64,000 nucleotides of DNA from Bolinopsis microptera (taxonomy: Eukaryota > Ctenophora > Tentaculata > Lobata > Bolinopsidae), in contig NC_087077.1 of assembly GCF_026151205.1 (NCBI RefSeq), forward strand, positions 10,717,983 to 10,781,982, given 5' to 3'. Both the position numbers and the translations under genes were made by a program. Of the stretch, positions 1 through 12,185 are shown piece by piece; the stretch's first letter is position 1, and each line of letters opens with the position of its first letter. Below the pieces are notes generated by a model. That model ran no database searches, was not told the origin of the DNA, and saw only the letters and a program-made list of their open reading frames with translations.

Positions 1-931
1 GTGTCTTTGGCTGGGTTCACGCGCCATTTCTTTCATGAGGTGAGTCGAGGGTAGCCATATCTGACAGGCGTAAGTTGCTACCGGTTTCACCAGACAGTCA
101 ATTAGCTTAAGCATGGTTTTGGTGGTCAGAGCTCTGGTGTCTACCATGCGTTTTATCGAAAAGAATGCTCGAAGCGCCTTCTTCCTCAGTTCGTTCATGG
201 CGCATTTAAAAGATCCATTGAGGCTGAGCTGGATACCTAGATAGCAGTAGGACCTTGTTGGAGAGATGTCGAGCTGTCCAAGCTTGAACCCGTACGAGCA
301 GTTTAGCACCCGCGAGCTTGAGTTGAAGACCATTATTTTAGTCTTATCAATGTTGATAGATAGCTCCCATTTGTTTGCAAAATCATTTAGGCAGTCAAGC
401 TCTTTCTGAAGGCTTTGCTGGTCAAGAGCTAAAAGGATGAGATCGTCGGCCCAGAGCAGGTGGTTGACTGGGAAGCCATTGAGTTCAGGGACAGAGAGAT
501 CTTCTAGGGCTGCTAGATGGATGGAGAGGTCGTAGATGTATATCTTAAACAATTCAGGAGACATTGGATGCCCCTGCTCTGTTCCAATGGTGACATCAAT
601 GGTCTCCGATAGTTTTTGGATCAGTTTGATGCGAGTCACCGAGTTGCTGTACATGTTCTTAAGGCAAGCGAAGAAGTTCCCTCCGATACCAAGGTGATTG
701 AGCTTATACATGAGTGCTTCTCTGCACACCGTATCGAACGCTTTCCGGTAGTCAACAAAACAAGCAAACACTCTCTTTTTGAGCTTTTTCGTGTATTTCT
801 CAATGATTGTGGTAATTGTAAGGATGTGATCCGAGCACTGTGCACCAGCTCTGAAGCCAAGTTGGTGGGGGAAATCGGGGCAGATAACTTTGCGGAAGTC
901 GATAAGTCTTTCAAGGAGATACAACTATATA
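1..931 (-). mobile_element. LINE reverse transcriptase fragment, runs off the left edge
   Basis: Read on the minus strand from about 931 down to 1, one open frame gives a non-LTR retrotransposon RT. In order it shows GFRAGAQCSDHI, FVDYRKAFDTVCREAL (RT block with the first catalytic Asp), EQGHPMSPELFKIYIYDL, the catalytic box LLWADDLILLA, then the thumb and connection region ending near PVATYACQIWLPS at the window edge. The frame has no stop inside the window. The endonuclease half is missing upstream (positions above 931 do not continue it), so the copy is 5'-truncated or rearranged. The Trp before the ADD box separates this family from the other LINEs in the window, which have YADD or lie outside this motif. 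The clade is not assigned. Confidence 0.85.
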
Positions 932-2834
932 TGTATAACAACTAAAAAACAAGGTTTACCTTGTATCTTATGCGCCGATTTACACTTGCCCTATTTGCAG
1001 TTCTGATAGAACTGGCGGAGGTGAAAAAGAAAATTACAAAGAAAAGTTTGAAAGAAAACATGTCTAGATAACGAGAAATGATAAAATTAACAAGTATTTT
1101 GTAATGAAATGAACAAGTACTGCACCTATTGTAAAGAGCACTTCAGGTCACGCGTAACAGGTTTTCATCACTGCGTTGTTCCGTGACTCAGCGTTACAAT
1201 TATACGTTAATCTGCAAAGTTCATCGATACGGTTACAGACCAACACCTGCACCTATAAAGGATGGCTCAATCCATTTAATTACGTTTAACCCGAGTATCC
1301 AATTTCCAAATTTAATTCCTTTGTAATTCAGAAATGCGTTGGGCTTGGTGATTAATTCAAATTGGACAACGTTGCATATGCTTAGGGACCCTAGAAGTTA
1401 GGGGACTGTTGGAAAGTTTGCAAAATATTGTCAGTTATTTAGATTATATCATGACTACGCCCTACGGCCGGGATTTAACTGTCGCGGTTTATAAATGGTG
1501 CAAAAGTTGGAATTCCCGCTTAGTCTAAACCCTCATCAGCCTGCAACAAAAGTGAAAAGATACATCTATGATACAAAATTATTCAATTTTCATAATATGG
1601 AACATCTTACTGCATCACCATCGAACATTAAGGAACCAAAGTCTGAGTCAAATTTACATGATTTCTAAGTACAGCAATATTTTTCAGAGTTCTGTCGGTA
1701 TTATACCGAAAAACCAGTCCCATAACTTTCATTAATTAGTTAGTGCATGAGACGAGAACGAACGAACAAACGCAACCACGGATTTTTCACTAATATAGAA
1801 TGTAGATACGGACATAGTCCGTATCTACTGAATATTTAAGTTTATTCAAACGATGAAGAGATTAAAATGCACGGTTGTCGGTTAACACGCAATGGTACGG
1901 TCGTCGGTCATGGGTTACCGGTTATCATGGGTTACCGGTTGTCATGGATTACCGGTTGTTATGGGTTACCGGTTGTCATGGGTTACCGGTTGTCGGTTAT
2001 AGCTCACGGTTAACCTGGTGTGTAAACGGTTAAATTATGACACCTAACTAACAAACTATTAAAGAACAATCAACTAATCAAGGTTAATCGTTGAACTGGA
2101 CTATGTAATGAAAAATAAGTGATGATATCCAGGCCAAAATCATAACATGTTAATTCCAATCAAGCGTTATTAACTCACTTATTGAATAAACTGACGTACC
2201 TATCTTCGTTGCTATCCAATATCAGGAAATTCAGGAATCCAAGTTGTGATCTGCCTTTGGAAGTTATAGCTTTATCACCAGGTCCCTTTACACACTGGAA
2301 ATGTGACAGAACAGCGTAGATTAAATTTACATAAATTTAATATGCTCATTGATCATTCACCCCAAGAGATGAAATAAGAAGCTTGGCCGAAGAACTTGTA
2401 ATGAGCAACTGGACGTAAAATCTTGTTATTGCCAATGGTACCCACTTTTATAAGAGAAAAAACTGAAATACTTAATCTTAATCTATCGTGGAGGGGTCAT
2501 TGTTCATCACGTTGCTCTCTGTGCACTTTTGCCTGCTTCATTATAAAGTTCTACTACTATGATACCTGAATTCAAGTTTTAACTACAAATATAAGCCTAG
2601 GTTATCTTAAAGAGGTAGATACTGAAAAAGTTAAATAATAAAACAAGGAGATAAAGCAGGTACGTATATGGCTCGTATACTTGTTCTATTCAAATTGATA
2701 TCTGAGTTAAGTGATCAGCAGTATAAAACCCAATTTGCCGTGAACCCCGATTTTTTGTTCTTTTTCCCTTTCCCACATTATTTTTAGACGTTTATGTAAC
2801 GTTTAAAATTAAACCAGGTGGCCATATTGGTATG
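932..2834. other. Intergenic, no gene seen
   Basis: AT-rich sequence without a convincing coding exon on either strand. The only structure seen is the 17-bp tandem repeat at 1906-1999, listed separately. Confidence 0.6.
1906..1999. repeat. 17-bp tandem repeat, about 5 copies
   Basis: Five consecutive units of the form TCATGGGTTACCGGTTG with single-base variants, followed by a partial unit. Confidence 0.85.
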
Positions 2835-2837
2835 TCA

Positions 2838-3131
2838 TTTCCTTGAAATTATCCTTGAAATTATCCTTGAAATTATCCTTGAAATTATCCTTGAAATTAT
2901 CCGTGAAATTATCCTTGAAATTATCCTTAAAACTATCATTGAAATTATCCTTGAAATTATCCTTGAAGTTATCCTTGAAATTATCCTTGAAATTATCCTT
3001 GAAATTATCCTTGAAATTATCCTTAAAACTATCATTGAAATTATCCTTGAAATTATCCTTGAAGTTATCCTTGAAGTTATGCTTGAAGTTATCCTTGAAA
3101 TTATCCTTGAAATTATCCTTGAAATTATCCT
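2838..3131. repeat. 12-bp minisatellite (CTTGAAATTATC), about 24 copies
   Basis: About 24 head-to-tail copies of CTTGAAATTATC. Variant units (CTTAAAACTATC followed by ATTGAAATTATC) occur twice in the same order, about 96 bp apart, so a block of roughly eight units has itself been duplicated. The array starts within 4 bp of the stop codon of the minus-strand sushi gene, so it lies in that gene's 3' UTR or just beyond. Since 12 is a multiple of 3, the array gives open frames on both strands; these are not treated as genes. Confidence 0.92.
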
Positions 3132-3134
3132 ACT

Positions 3135-4631
3135 TTAAAATTTACCAAGGCTTAGACAACAAGGTTCTTTAAAGTAGGTGAAGACGGTCCCCGCTGTGCA
3201 AGTCACCTCATTGCTCCCTTTGTTGAGAGCTCCAGAGTCAGAACAAGTCACTTTCACGACGGTTCCTGGGTCTACTGGAAACTCAGCTGCTGTCTCGATA
3301 GTACTTGTCCACTCAGTCTTCAGTCCAGTACATCCTTGATAATATGAATAGGTCCATATATTTTATATTCCTCAAACAGGGCTCGATTATATCGATTAAA
3401 AAGAAAAATTCCATAAATTAATACTGTATACAAGGTTCACAAGTAATATGTACGTATTGCAATGCAAAGTTAACTTAATAGCATCTTATCCTATATTTTA
3501 CATTTTCAAAATACTCAATTACCTAGTGGTTGAGGTTGGTAGTAGTCAGACGCAGTGTCAGAGGAAAAGAACAGTATCTTTGAAACTTCTCCGCTCCAGT
3601 ATCTGCTCCAGTCACTGTTATCACACGTTGAGTTTGACATCAGGGTGTTGACCACCTCCACCTCGTTACAGTGAATCACTAGTCTGATACCTGAGATTCT
3701 GGTTAAGGTTATCCTCCATACCTTCTTTGTAGCAGGTGGCAGGTTAGTGGTGAAGTTAGAGTAGTCTGAGCCGGAGCTGCAGTACCAGATAAAGATTAGA
3801 GGATTAGAGGAGAAGTGGAGGACGAGTCCTCCTACTTTGTCTCTCTGTGAGGTGAAGAGCTCCACATCCACGTTATGGTTACTCCCTAGCGTACTATCAG
3901 TCGTTATGTTAAGAGAATACTTCTCCAGATTAAAGTAGATATTCACATCGCGTTGTACTGCTATCCAGCCTGAGGTTGTTACCACGTGAATATTTAATAG
4001 CACATTACAGTATACATCAGCTGGTAGATATTATAAGTAAAATATTATCCACTACTTTAAGAACGACTAATTTAGTCTACATTTTTCGGCGACTAATTTA
4101 AAAGTAGACAAAAATTTCAGTAGAGCATATTAATTATGACATGAATATTATTGAGCTTATGCATTGCTTTTATGCTTTCACATTTTCTTACTTCCTTTTC
4201 CCATCAGAAAAATTGCAACAGATCATTTAATCAACATGCCTGACTTTGTGTGCGAAATCGGGGAAAAAACTAAAATAATGGAAAAAAATGGAGTGGAAAA
4301 TGATCTCGAAAAGTCAAAAAATGTGACTAAAAATTTGCAAAATTTGTGACTAAAATTATGGTAACCAAAATTTTTGTAACCAAATTTATTGCGAACCAAA
4401 TTTATTGGCCTTTAGGTAGTGCAAATTTATCTATGATCGTTGCCTTATCTATGCCTGTACTGGTTTGGTAGTTTATTATGACTGCAATATCATTTCGCAA
4501 ATTTAATTGAACTGCTATAAATAAAGAGATTTGTGAAATATTTAATCCATCATGATCTTACCTTCATCAACTTTAAAGTACTCGACAGTATTCTCGATGA
4601 AGAGAAGGAACAGCAGCAAGATTAACCACAT
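3135..4631 (-). CDS. Secreted protein with one sushi/CCP domain, 3 exons, 255 aa
   Basis: Exons on the minus strand are 4631-4562, 4020-3523 and 3334-3135, with donors GTAAGA and GTAATT and both introns in phase 1. Exon 1 encodes a signal peptide (MWLILLLFLLF...). Exon 2 encodes a domain of about 165 residues that I cannot name; it is rich in beta-type sequence and holds WRITLTRISGIRLVIHCNEV and DTASDYY. Exon 3 encodes a C-terminal sushi (CCP) domain with the usual four-Cys order (CTGLKTEW, VKVTCSD, NEVTCTAG, EPC) and ends in CCLSLGKF. Sushi domains bind proteins and are common in cell-surface and complement-like molecules. The protein is probably secreted, with no membrane anchor seen. The start is the only Met before the hydrophobic stretch; an acceptor-like TTAG lies 26 nt upstream of it. 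Splice sites are inferred by eye. Confidence 0.75.
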
Positions 4632-7600
4632 CGTTGTATATTGTTGTTCTTGATTCACTAACAATAGAATAAAATAATAATAACAACGCGACGATAATCA
4701 GTTGAAAATTGAAAAGCAACAATATGATATGTTTGTACTTTTATGCTAAAATTGCAATCCGGATTAAAATGTGTATACAAGTTCAAGATACCACTACTAC
4801 AGTGGCGTAACGTTGCCTGTTGGCGTCATATGGAAATAACATGACGATAGGAGCTTTAAAGCCACCCTCCTCGAAAAATTCCCTCGATCGGAAGTCTGCT
4901 CCTCCTCCTGGTCAGGATCCTTTTGAAACAATGAACTATCCGTTAGTAACTCCAATTTTTATTTGCCGTCATCTTCTCTAGTTCGAATTTTGAAGTTTCG
5001 ATAAATTACAATCACAAATTAATATTCCCAATGGATGAGTATTCCATAACAAATATACGAAAAAGCATCATATATTAACGAGGAGAAGGAGAGAATTATT
5101 TCACATTTGAAAATTTACATCCCCACCTGAGCCTGCTCCAGTTGACGCTGCGGACCCATCCTCGGTTAATGCCTATTCATTCTACTGACGTATTTTAATT
5201 TCATGATGCTCACTGGATCCTAGCTGGTTCCACCATGCTGCTCGTTATTTTTCAAGTTTACAGCAATATTTCAACATAGCCACCGAATGATGTACTAAAT
5301 GGTTCGAGTTTTATTACAACTTTTCGTGAAATAGGCATTCAGCGACATTCAGCGACTATGTGATTGAGATTTAAAAAAGAGAATGTTCAAATAAAACAGA
5401 AACAAGTAAATAATTTCCTGCAAGCCCTCTCATTCATCAACAGAAAAGTATCCTTCAACACTATTTCAGCATTTTTATAACGTTCATAAGCGTTATTAGG
5501 CGATTTTGGCGCTATTTTTCTGTTATGAAATCGATTGTAATCGACAACCTAAAAACCACTCATAAGCGATTATGATCGACATTCGACAATAAGAAAAACT
5601 CATTTGTGATAACTTAACTTTTTAACCGCCATAATATGTTTTAGACATTTGACACTGCGTTATATTTTCAAAGATATCAGTTTTTATGTTTGCAGCTCCT
5701 CCTATAGCTGATGATAATGATTTATATCAACTTAAAGTTGATTAATACATAATACTGATATGACACTGACACTGATACTGATATGACACAATTGATACTT
5801 AAAGACACAGAGCCAGGATTGTAAATCTTTTATAACAAAGGATTGTATGTATTATTCAATCTACCGCAATTTAACAAGTGAGTTGTGCTTTGTAGATCGT
5901 CTCATCGGTTTTTATCTTGAATCTCAAAAATATTATGTCATCAAATTTATCACGTAGTGAGTATATCAATATGGGAATACAATAAAATATATATTTTATC
6001 TGCGAAATTGAGTATCATGAATCGTCTAAAATCAGTTACAATAGGCTGCTAAAAGAAATTGCAATTGTTTTTCCTGTTTAAACGCCTATCACTCTATTGT
6101 AGGAAATGGCTGAGATTTACGTGGCCGGCCTTGCACTTTACAAAATTATTTTGTTTCTTTGATTTTGAATTTTCTCTCTAAGGAAGTTTTCATGTAAATA
6201 CAATATGCGCATACCTATAATGATGAGAAGTTCATACGGTATGTACTTTTTAAAATGGCTGTACCGTATGTACTAATAAAATTGGTTATATAAAGTACGA
6301 TAAATGGGGTTTCGATGGAAGTCCGACTTTCGTGACAAAATAATAACACTAACAGGAACACTTGAACTGGCGCTACGGACACCTTAACTGTACGGTACGT
6401 ACTTCTCATCTTAGGCGCATACAACTTTTTCCCATGCTTATTGAATTTGATCAGTGTTGTAACTTCGTGGCTTTCCCTCATCCCTTTACAATTACATAAT
6501 AATAGTTTATTACAGATGGAAGAAATCACAAAACTGCAAGATAAGGTCCACGACTGCAGAAGTTTACGGGAGCATATTATTACTCCAGCTTCATTGACCC
6601 ACTCAGAACAAACATTATGTTTTCTCTCGTGTAGGAAAGTGTCACGATATTTCGAGATAAATTTGTCGATGCAAATATAATTAATTCCCAAATTCCTAAA
6701 TTTTGTAAAAGAAAACTTAGAAACATATCGTTTTTGTGGTGTGACGCCAAACCTTGACCAGAATCTGAACTCCCTGTGTCGCGGTAGATAATCCATCATG
6801 ATGCCTGGTTATGTTCCTTGATAATTTATAGATATCTTCATCTCCATCCATGATATCATGTTTGATCGCGTAAAAATGATCAGAAAAAGTTGCAAACGAG
6901 ATTCAATAACGTTTTTTATTGCAATGTAATTATAAAATGAGCCAAATTGAACGGACATTTTTGAAGGATTTTCAATGTTTTGACACTTATAGTAAGTGAG
7001 TAATCTATCAGCTTGGATTATTACTAACTTGCATTTGCATCAGCCATGTCACTTCCCCAATCCCCAGGCTTTTATACTGAGGTATCTCAACTTCTCAAGA
7101 TGCGCGCATTGTCTTAATCAGATGGCAATTTTGTCAATTCACAATTGCTTTAAGTTCACTAACAGCTTTTAATTGAATAATGATAATCGGCTTGTTTTAT
7201 ACGTGTCAGAGTCTGATAGTTTGATATATTATAAGTTTCAATCTTGCAGCTGCCGTTTCTGCTCTTCGTGGAGAAATGCGGGACGCCTTCTTACATGCAA
7301 TGCAGTCGGGGTTTGCTCTTTGGTTTGTTAAAATATTCTCATCATTCGGGTGGTGTACGTGATATACGATGGCCCTGACATTCTGGCTAAACCTCATCAC
7401 AGTATCAAAGTAAGTATACTTGGCTCATTTAAGTTTATTATTATCCAAGACCAAAGTCCCAACTGTGCCGTTACTGCCGTAGTTGTTGCTTCTTAGATCT
7501 TATTTTTAGAATATCGGAGCTCTATCCTGTTGTCAACATTACAATTTTACTTTTACTAACTCCCACTATTTATTTGAACTAGCAGGAACCCGTCTAACTA

Positions 7601-8148
7601 AATCTGTTGGGGGTATAATATATCAACAAAGGATGCCGAAACATTTTACTGAATTACTACGCCATCCACAATTAGTGTCAAGTGTGTGTTGTACTTTAGT
7701 TCCGATAATTTAGTTCCAATGGTAATACCTATGAAGATTGTGAAGTCAGAGCGTCGTTTGCTTTTGTACTTTCTTCTCTTCTTGTAAATCTGAATCGATG
7801 ATTTTGAATACGTGTGCTTCGCCTATTCTATTTACGCTGACGGAAGATTTTTCTTGTAATCTTTGATTAAGTGTTAACAGACGAACTAAGCTTAAACTTT
7901 TTGTTCCAAGGGTTCAGTGCTTATCATTAATTACTTGTTCGCCATTTTCACTGATCTAAACCTATTTTGTTTAACTGGTAACGTTTTATATTTCATAGCA
8001 AACCATATGATCCATATTACGATTCTATTAAATTACTATTTTAGAATTTAGATAGACGGAATTATGCTTCCACCCAATTAACTAAACGTTCCTAGCTCTT
8101 TTATCGGTCGATCAGTAAATTAATTAATTAATTAAACCAGATTTAATA
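4632..8148. other. Intergenic, no supported gene
   Basis: AT-rich sequence. A 194-aa minus-strand open frame (6799-6215) is longer than expected by chance here but shows no domain, no compositional bias and no splice context that I can use. A locally GC-richer patch at 7245-7400 is open on both strands and is bounded by an acceptor-like CTTGCAG (plus strand) and an AAAGTAAGT donor-like site. It could be a stray exon or part of a decayed gene. Neither is called. Confidence 0.5.
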
Positions 8149-10854
8149 ATGTCTATAATTGTCGTGGTGGTGATGCTCATAGTACCTGCTTGGTCCTGTG
8201 ATCAGACAATCAAGGTAAGTTAACAAGTTACAACGGATCTGCAAATCAAATGACCAAAAACAACCTGGCTAAAAGTTGGCTAAACATTTCAACTGAAAAT
8301 GGTAACCCGTAAAAAACATGTCATTGTTCACATGTTACCAACGTGTTCACTGTTCACTGTTCAGGGAGCCTGTTGTTGCTCAGTGAGGCACTATGGGGAG
8401 GTGATGACAGCCCTGAGGAGGAACCCAGTACAGAGGACTAAAGGGATAGCATTCTGGCCATCGGAACCATGCACTACAGAAAGTGGTAAGATTTACGAGA
8501 ATACAGGTCAATCATGGCACCAGGTAGATCAACATAATGTTCCATGATTTTGGCTTGCAGTCAATAATTATCTTTAATTGGACTGGACAACAAACGTAAG
8601 TTTTGTTAAAAGTACCTGATATTCCAAAATGATCCCTTTTCGATTGTGGTAATTTAAAGTAATTTACATAGGTGGCTATTTGCGGTTATAGGCGGTTATA
8701 GGCGGTTATAGGCGGTTATTTCCATATGATTATATGAAACTAAGCTCATGGTTTCTAAATTTATAAAAATTTCATTTCTTGAAGAGTTGACCTTAAATGT
8801 TAGTATTATATAGACCAAGGCAATATTAAATACGTTCACGCTCTTAATCCAGTTTGAGTAAACAGGGAAATTTATAAATTACCTTTTATCAAAGCCGCGT
8901 AGTCGTGGTAATGAAACCGCACATCACCCATGGGGTGAATGGAATACCTTCTTCAGTTTTCGTTATTATAACTTCGTTATTACGTTTTGTTATATACCGT
9001 ATTTTTCAAGTTATCTGAAATGCTGATAAAGTATTAAAGGTACCTTGCCATTAATCATAATTTTTGTTAATTTAGTTTTAACTTTGTACAGTCTGATTTT
9101 GCATATAGACTGCATGGACTCCTCTGAAACAGACGTTAATAAACAACTATTCAATAAAACAACTATTTGTTTTTACGGCACAATCTAACAATATTAATAA
9201 TAAATAAATCAGTGGAGGCTTGAGGAGGTTTCAAGTGCCGAAGGTCACTCATGCTTATCGTTGGATCGACCTGTGCTTGAAACCAGCTCTACCATCCACA
9301 TTCCACTAGATCAATGTACAAATATAAAAATATAAGAATATAAGAATCTAAAAATACTTCAAAGAGCAAAGTTTCATCCTTAAAAACTTCTTGGTGTTAT
9401 TTGGTGACACAGGAGAACCCAGTTGAGTTTTAGTTTAGAATTTAAGCTTGTGGGACTATTGCATTTTGGTTTAATCTGTAATATCAAGAAAATATTTTGC
9501 TCACATAAACTATGCATTTTCAATTTTGGAATATTTCTCTTTTAATCATAATCCCCGGTCATCGCTATCCATCCATAATTAATTAAAATATTGAATTTGA
9601 CAATTAATATGATCAGGTCTATAAATTATCAACTTGATGCTTATTCAGTGATATTTGTTTTCAGCACGTAAGTACGTCTCTACTGTGGCGGTGGTTGCAG
9701 ATAATCACATCTCCACCTTTAACCATTTCGTTTTGGATCAAAGGTGCATACTGCGTAAATTGACGGCTGAGTTAACTTATCAATTCAAAATTGCATTAAT
9801 ATTTGAAAAGTAAAGATTGGAAGATGATAAAGTTTCAATACCATATTTAAATCTCACAAAACTAAGTGTTCCACAGGATGAAGGTACGTGGTTGCAGGTT
9901 AAGCTACACTTGGGACACACAGTGGACACAGTGCCCCCCTAAAAACTGCACCGTCACTCATATACCCCCGGGTTAGTGGACAACACTTAATCTCCTTTTT
10001 TACAGCAGTCAAATAATGTACGTTATATTTGTTTAATTATTAAAGTAAATCAGTTAGGCAGTACCCAAATCAAGCTGCCTGCATGCACAAGCATTGCATC
10101 CAAAATATATTGACTTGGTAACCAGTAAACACCAAACATTGAAGCATCTTCTCAGAATCAAGATACATGATTAAAATCAAATTGGAATGTAGGACGTCCG
10201 CTCAGCTTAGTCAGATAGATGTATGTCCTATCGTCATCGGATTCAACGACCCGGTAAGTTTCCAATGCATACGAAGAAGATTATATTCATTACAGATTCT
10301 TCCGGGTTTTTAGTGAGAATTAGCGCTATTACCCGGGTTATCAAACAAACTTATAAACCGTAGGGTCTATCTGAAATAAATACTTTTGCATGCCGTGTCT
10401 TTAATAAGTTAATAGATAACATGAATTGCTGTTTTTTACAATCGATATCAAGGAGGAACTTTTATAATTATTTCGGTGCTTGAGATTGATTTCTCAGAAT
10501 GTGGATTACCAGCCAGGGAACCATTTGCTAAGGTACCCTGACCAAGGATATGAGATTCAAGATCTGGCTGTGCAGGAAGAAAAGGTAACGACTGTAACAG
10601 TTTATCACAACACTCTACTTACTACTACCTTAGCAGCAGCTGTATAGCACGTGTGACGTGATTGACACTATTTTGCTGAGTTATTATCGTCAACAACTTC
10701 AAATGTGCATCTTGATAAACTCTCACACTATTCCAATCAGGAATGCTCGGATTGCTGTTTGGTTTCGAGGTGGATCCCGGAAAGTGCTCGTTCTTCCATC
10801 GCGTCCGGACAAAAGGGACCTTATAACCGCCGACGACACACCGTTAACAGGTGA
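8149..10854 (+). CDS. Small secreted cysteine-rich protein, 7 exons, 219 aa, family unknown
   Basis: Exons: 8149-8214, 8365-8485, 9665-9743, 9877-9971, 10156-10253, 10498-10584, 10741-10854. Phases agree across all six introns, every exon has GT-AG borders, and the total is exactly 220 codons with the stop (TGA), which supports the model. The protein starts with a signal peptide (MSIIVVVVMLIVPAWSC). The mature part has 13 Cys, including CCC near residue 25, RGCRLSYTWDTQWTQCPPKNC in the middle and ECSDCCLVSRW near the C terminus. A basic stretch NRRRH lies just before the end. No membrane segment follows the signal peptide. Composition and Cys spacing suggest a disulfide-rich extracellular factor, but I do not recognise the family. 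An acceptor-like CCAG lies 8 nt before the ATG. Confidence 0.72.
8683..8722. repeat. 10-bp tandem repeat in intron 2 of the secreted gene
   Basis: Four units of GGCGGTTATA, preceded by a related GCGGTTATA. Confidence 0.8.
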
Positions 10855-11154
10855 TCTATGTTATAATAATACACATAATAGATGTGGATACTTGTGGAAT
10901 GATCAAATATATTTGTTTTGACACGTCACACAGTTAAGCAATCAGCTTAATTTATTATTGATTAACTAAAACCCAAAATCACTGGCACGTGTCGAAACAA
11001 ATATGTTTCACTTCGCCCACCAGTATTGGTATTTATTGAGTAGTACTTTATTTTCGGGAGGAGTTATAACATTCATACAATGGTTATTTTAAAAAATGTA
11101 TATATATATATAATATATATATATTATATTATTTCAAAACAGATTAGAAATGAC
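10855..11154. other. Intergenic with short inverted repeat and AT microsatellite
   Basis: ATATTTGTTTTGACACG near 10907-10925 is inverted near 10985-11007 (CGTGTCGAAACAAATATG), giving a small hairpin just after the secreted gene. A TA-rich run lies at about 11099-11133. Confidence 0.6.
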
Positions 11155-11632
11155 GAAGTTATCAAGCATTTTCTGTATCTCGTTAACAATATTGACTGGG
11201 TGATTATGTGACACCGTGACACGACACCTTAATTGGGCACCCTTAACAATTCCCATAATGTTTAACGGGGGCACCTTATCACGTGATTAGGTAAACCAAT
11301 CACCTTATCACACGTAATGAATAAACTCGTTATGCTTCATATCTCGGTCATCTGAGAAGCTACAGTTCTAATTCTTTCAGGACAAACGTAATTCGAATGG
11401 CCAAACACAATTCAATAACATTTAGCTTGATCTGACTATCCAAACTATCAAATAAATGTGAAAATGAACCTCCATTTGAAAAAAATGAACGCAAATATTT
11501 TTCGAGTTGACAAATTCCTCGAACCAGTGGTGGTAGTAAGTCATACCAGAAAGAAGTCTTTAAATTGGGCAATCAGTGACTGAGCTATAAAGGCCAACCT
11601 ATGGGTACTGACTTTTGGCCCACCCTGTATAT
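11155..11632. mobile_element. Tc1/mariner-type element fragment with right terminal repeat
   Basis: The segment ends in CTTTTGGCCCACCCTG followed by TATA. The same inverted motif, CAGGGTGGGCC, begins or ends repeats at 16181, 34134 and 34265. The body (from GCATTTTCTGTATCTCGTTAAC on) is closely similar to 32244-32651. A CAGGGTG...CCAAAAGT end next to TA is typical of Tc1/mariner-like elements in animals (family knowledge). No transposase frame is visible, so this is a non-autonomous or decayed copy, and its left end was not found. Confidence 0.6.
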
Positions 11633-12185
11633 ACTAGAAAACCCGTGGTCAGAGGGAGGAAGCTAGTATTCTATTTCTTTGGTAGTCAGTTTTTATCGCA
11701 TCATCCGTCAATACAACCGAAGATACAGCCGATTATAATGTAGCTAGCACTGAACACAACGTAATTACCACAAAACCGATCAAAATGCCGTTCTAACAAT
11801 ATTTGCACGTCACGTGCACGTGCACATTTCAACACCGTTACCATGGTTACCATGTAACTTCCTATTTCTCATATAATTTGCACGTGGGCGGTCGTACAGA
11901 CCTAGTAATATAGATAACTAGAAAACCCGTGGTCACAAGGAGGAAACTAATAGTATTTTTTGTTAGTGAGTTTAAATCGCGTCAAAATATCCTACACAAC
12001 CGAAGATACAGCCGATTAAAATGTTGCTCGCACTAAACACAACGTAATATCAACAAAACCGATAAAAATACCGTTTTAACAATCTTTGCACGTGCACGTG
12101 CGTGTAACGAAACGTTACCATGGTTACTTTGCAACCTTTTGCTTTTTGCCGAATTTGCACGTGGGCGGTCGTACATACAGACAGA
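11633..12185. repeat. Dimeric repeat, two units of about 290 and 265 bp
   Basis: Two adjacent diverged copies (about 11633-11920 and 11921-12185). Each starts CTAGAAAACCCGTGGTCA, passes through AACCGAAGATACAGCCGATTA and CACGTGCACGTGC, and ends TTTGCACGTGGGCGGTCGTAC. A dimeric structure with shared ends suggests a SINE- or MITE-like unit or a small satellite. No tRNA-type promoter box was recognised. Confidence 0.8.

Noticed and set aside
2818-3172. Open frames of about 106-109 codons (ILEIILEI and LKLSLKLS repeats)
   Set aside because: Products of the 12-bp minisatellite, whose unit is a multiple of three; no start context or domain.
6215-6799. 194-codon minus-strand open frame
   Set aside because: No recognisable domain, no plausible splice partners, and composition like the AT-rich surroundings; kept only as a note in the intergenic entry.
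7206-7400. Possible exon at 7245-7390
   Set aside because: Open on both strands with weak splice-like borders, but no neighbouring exon in a compatible phase was found.
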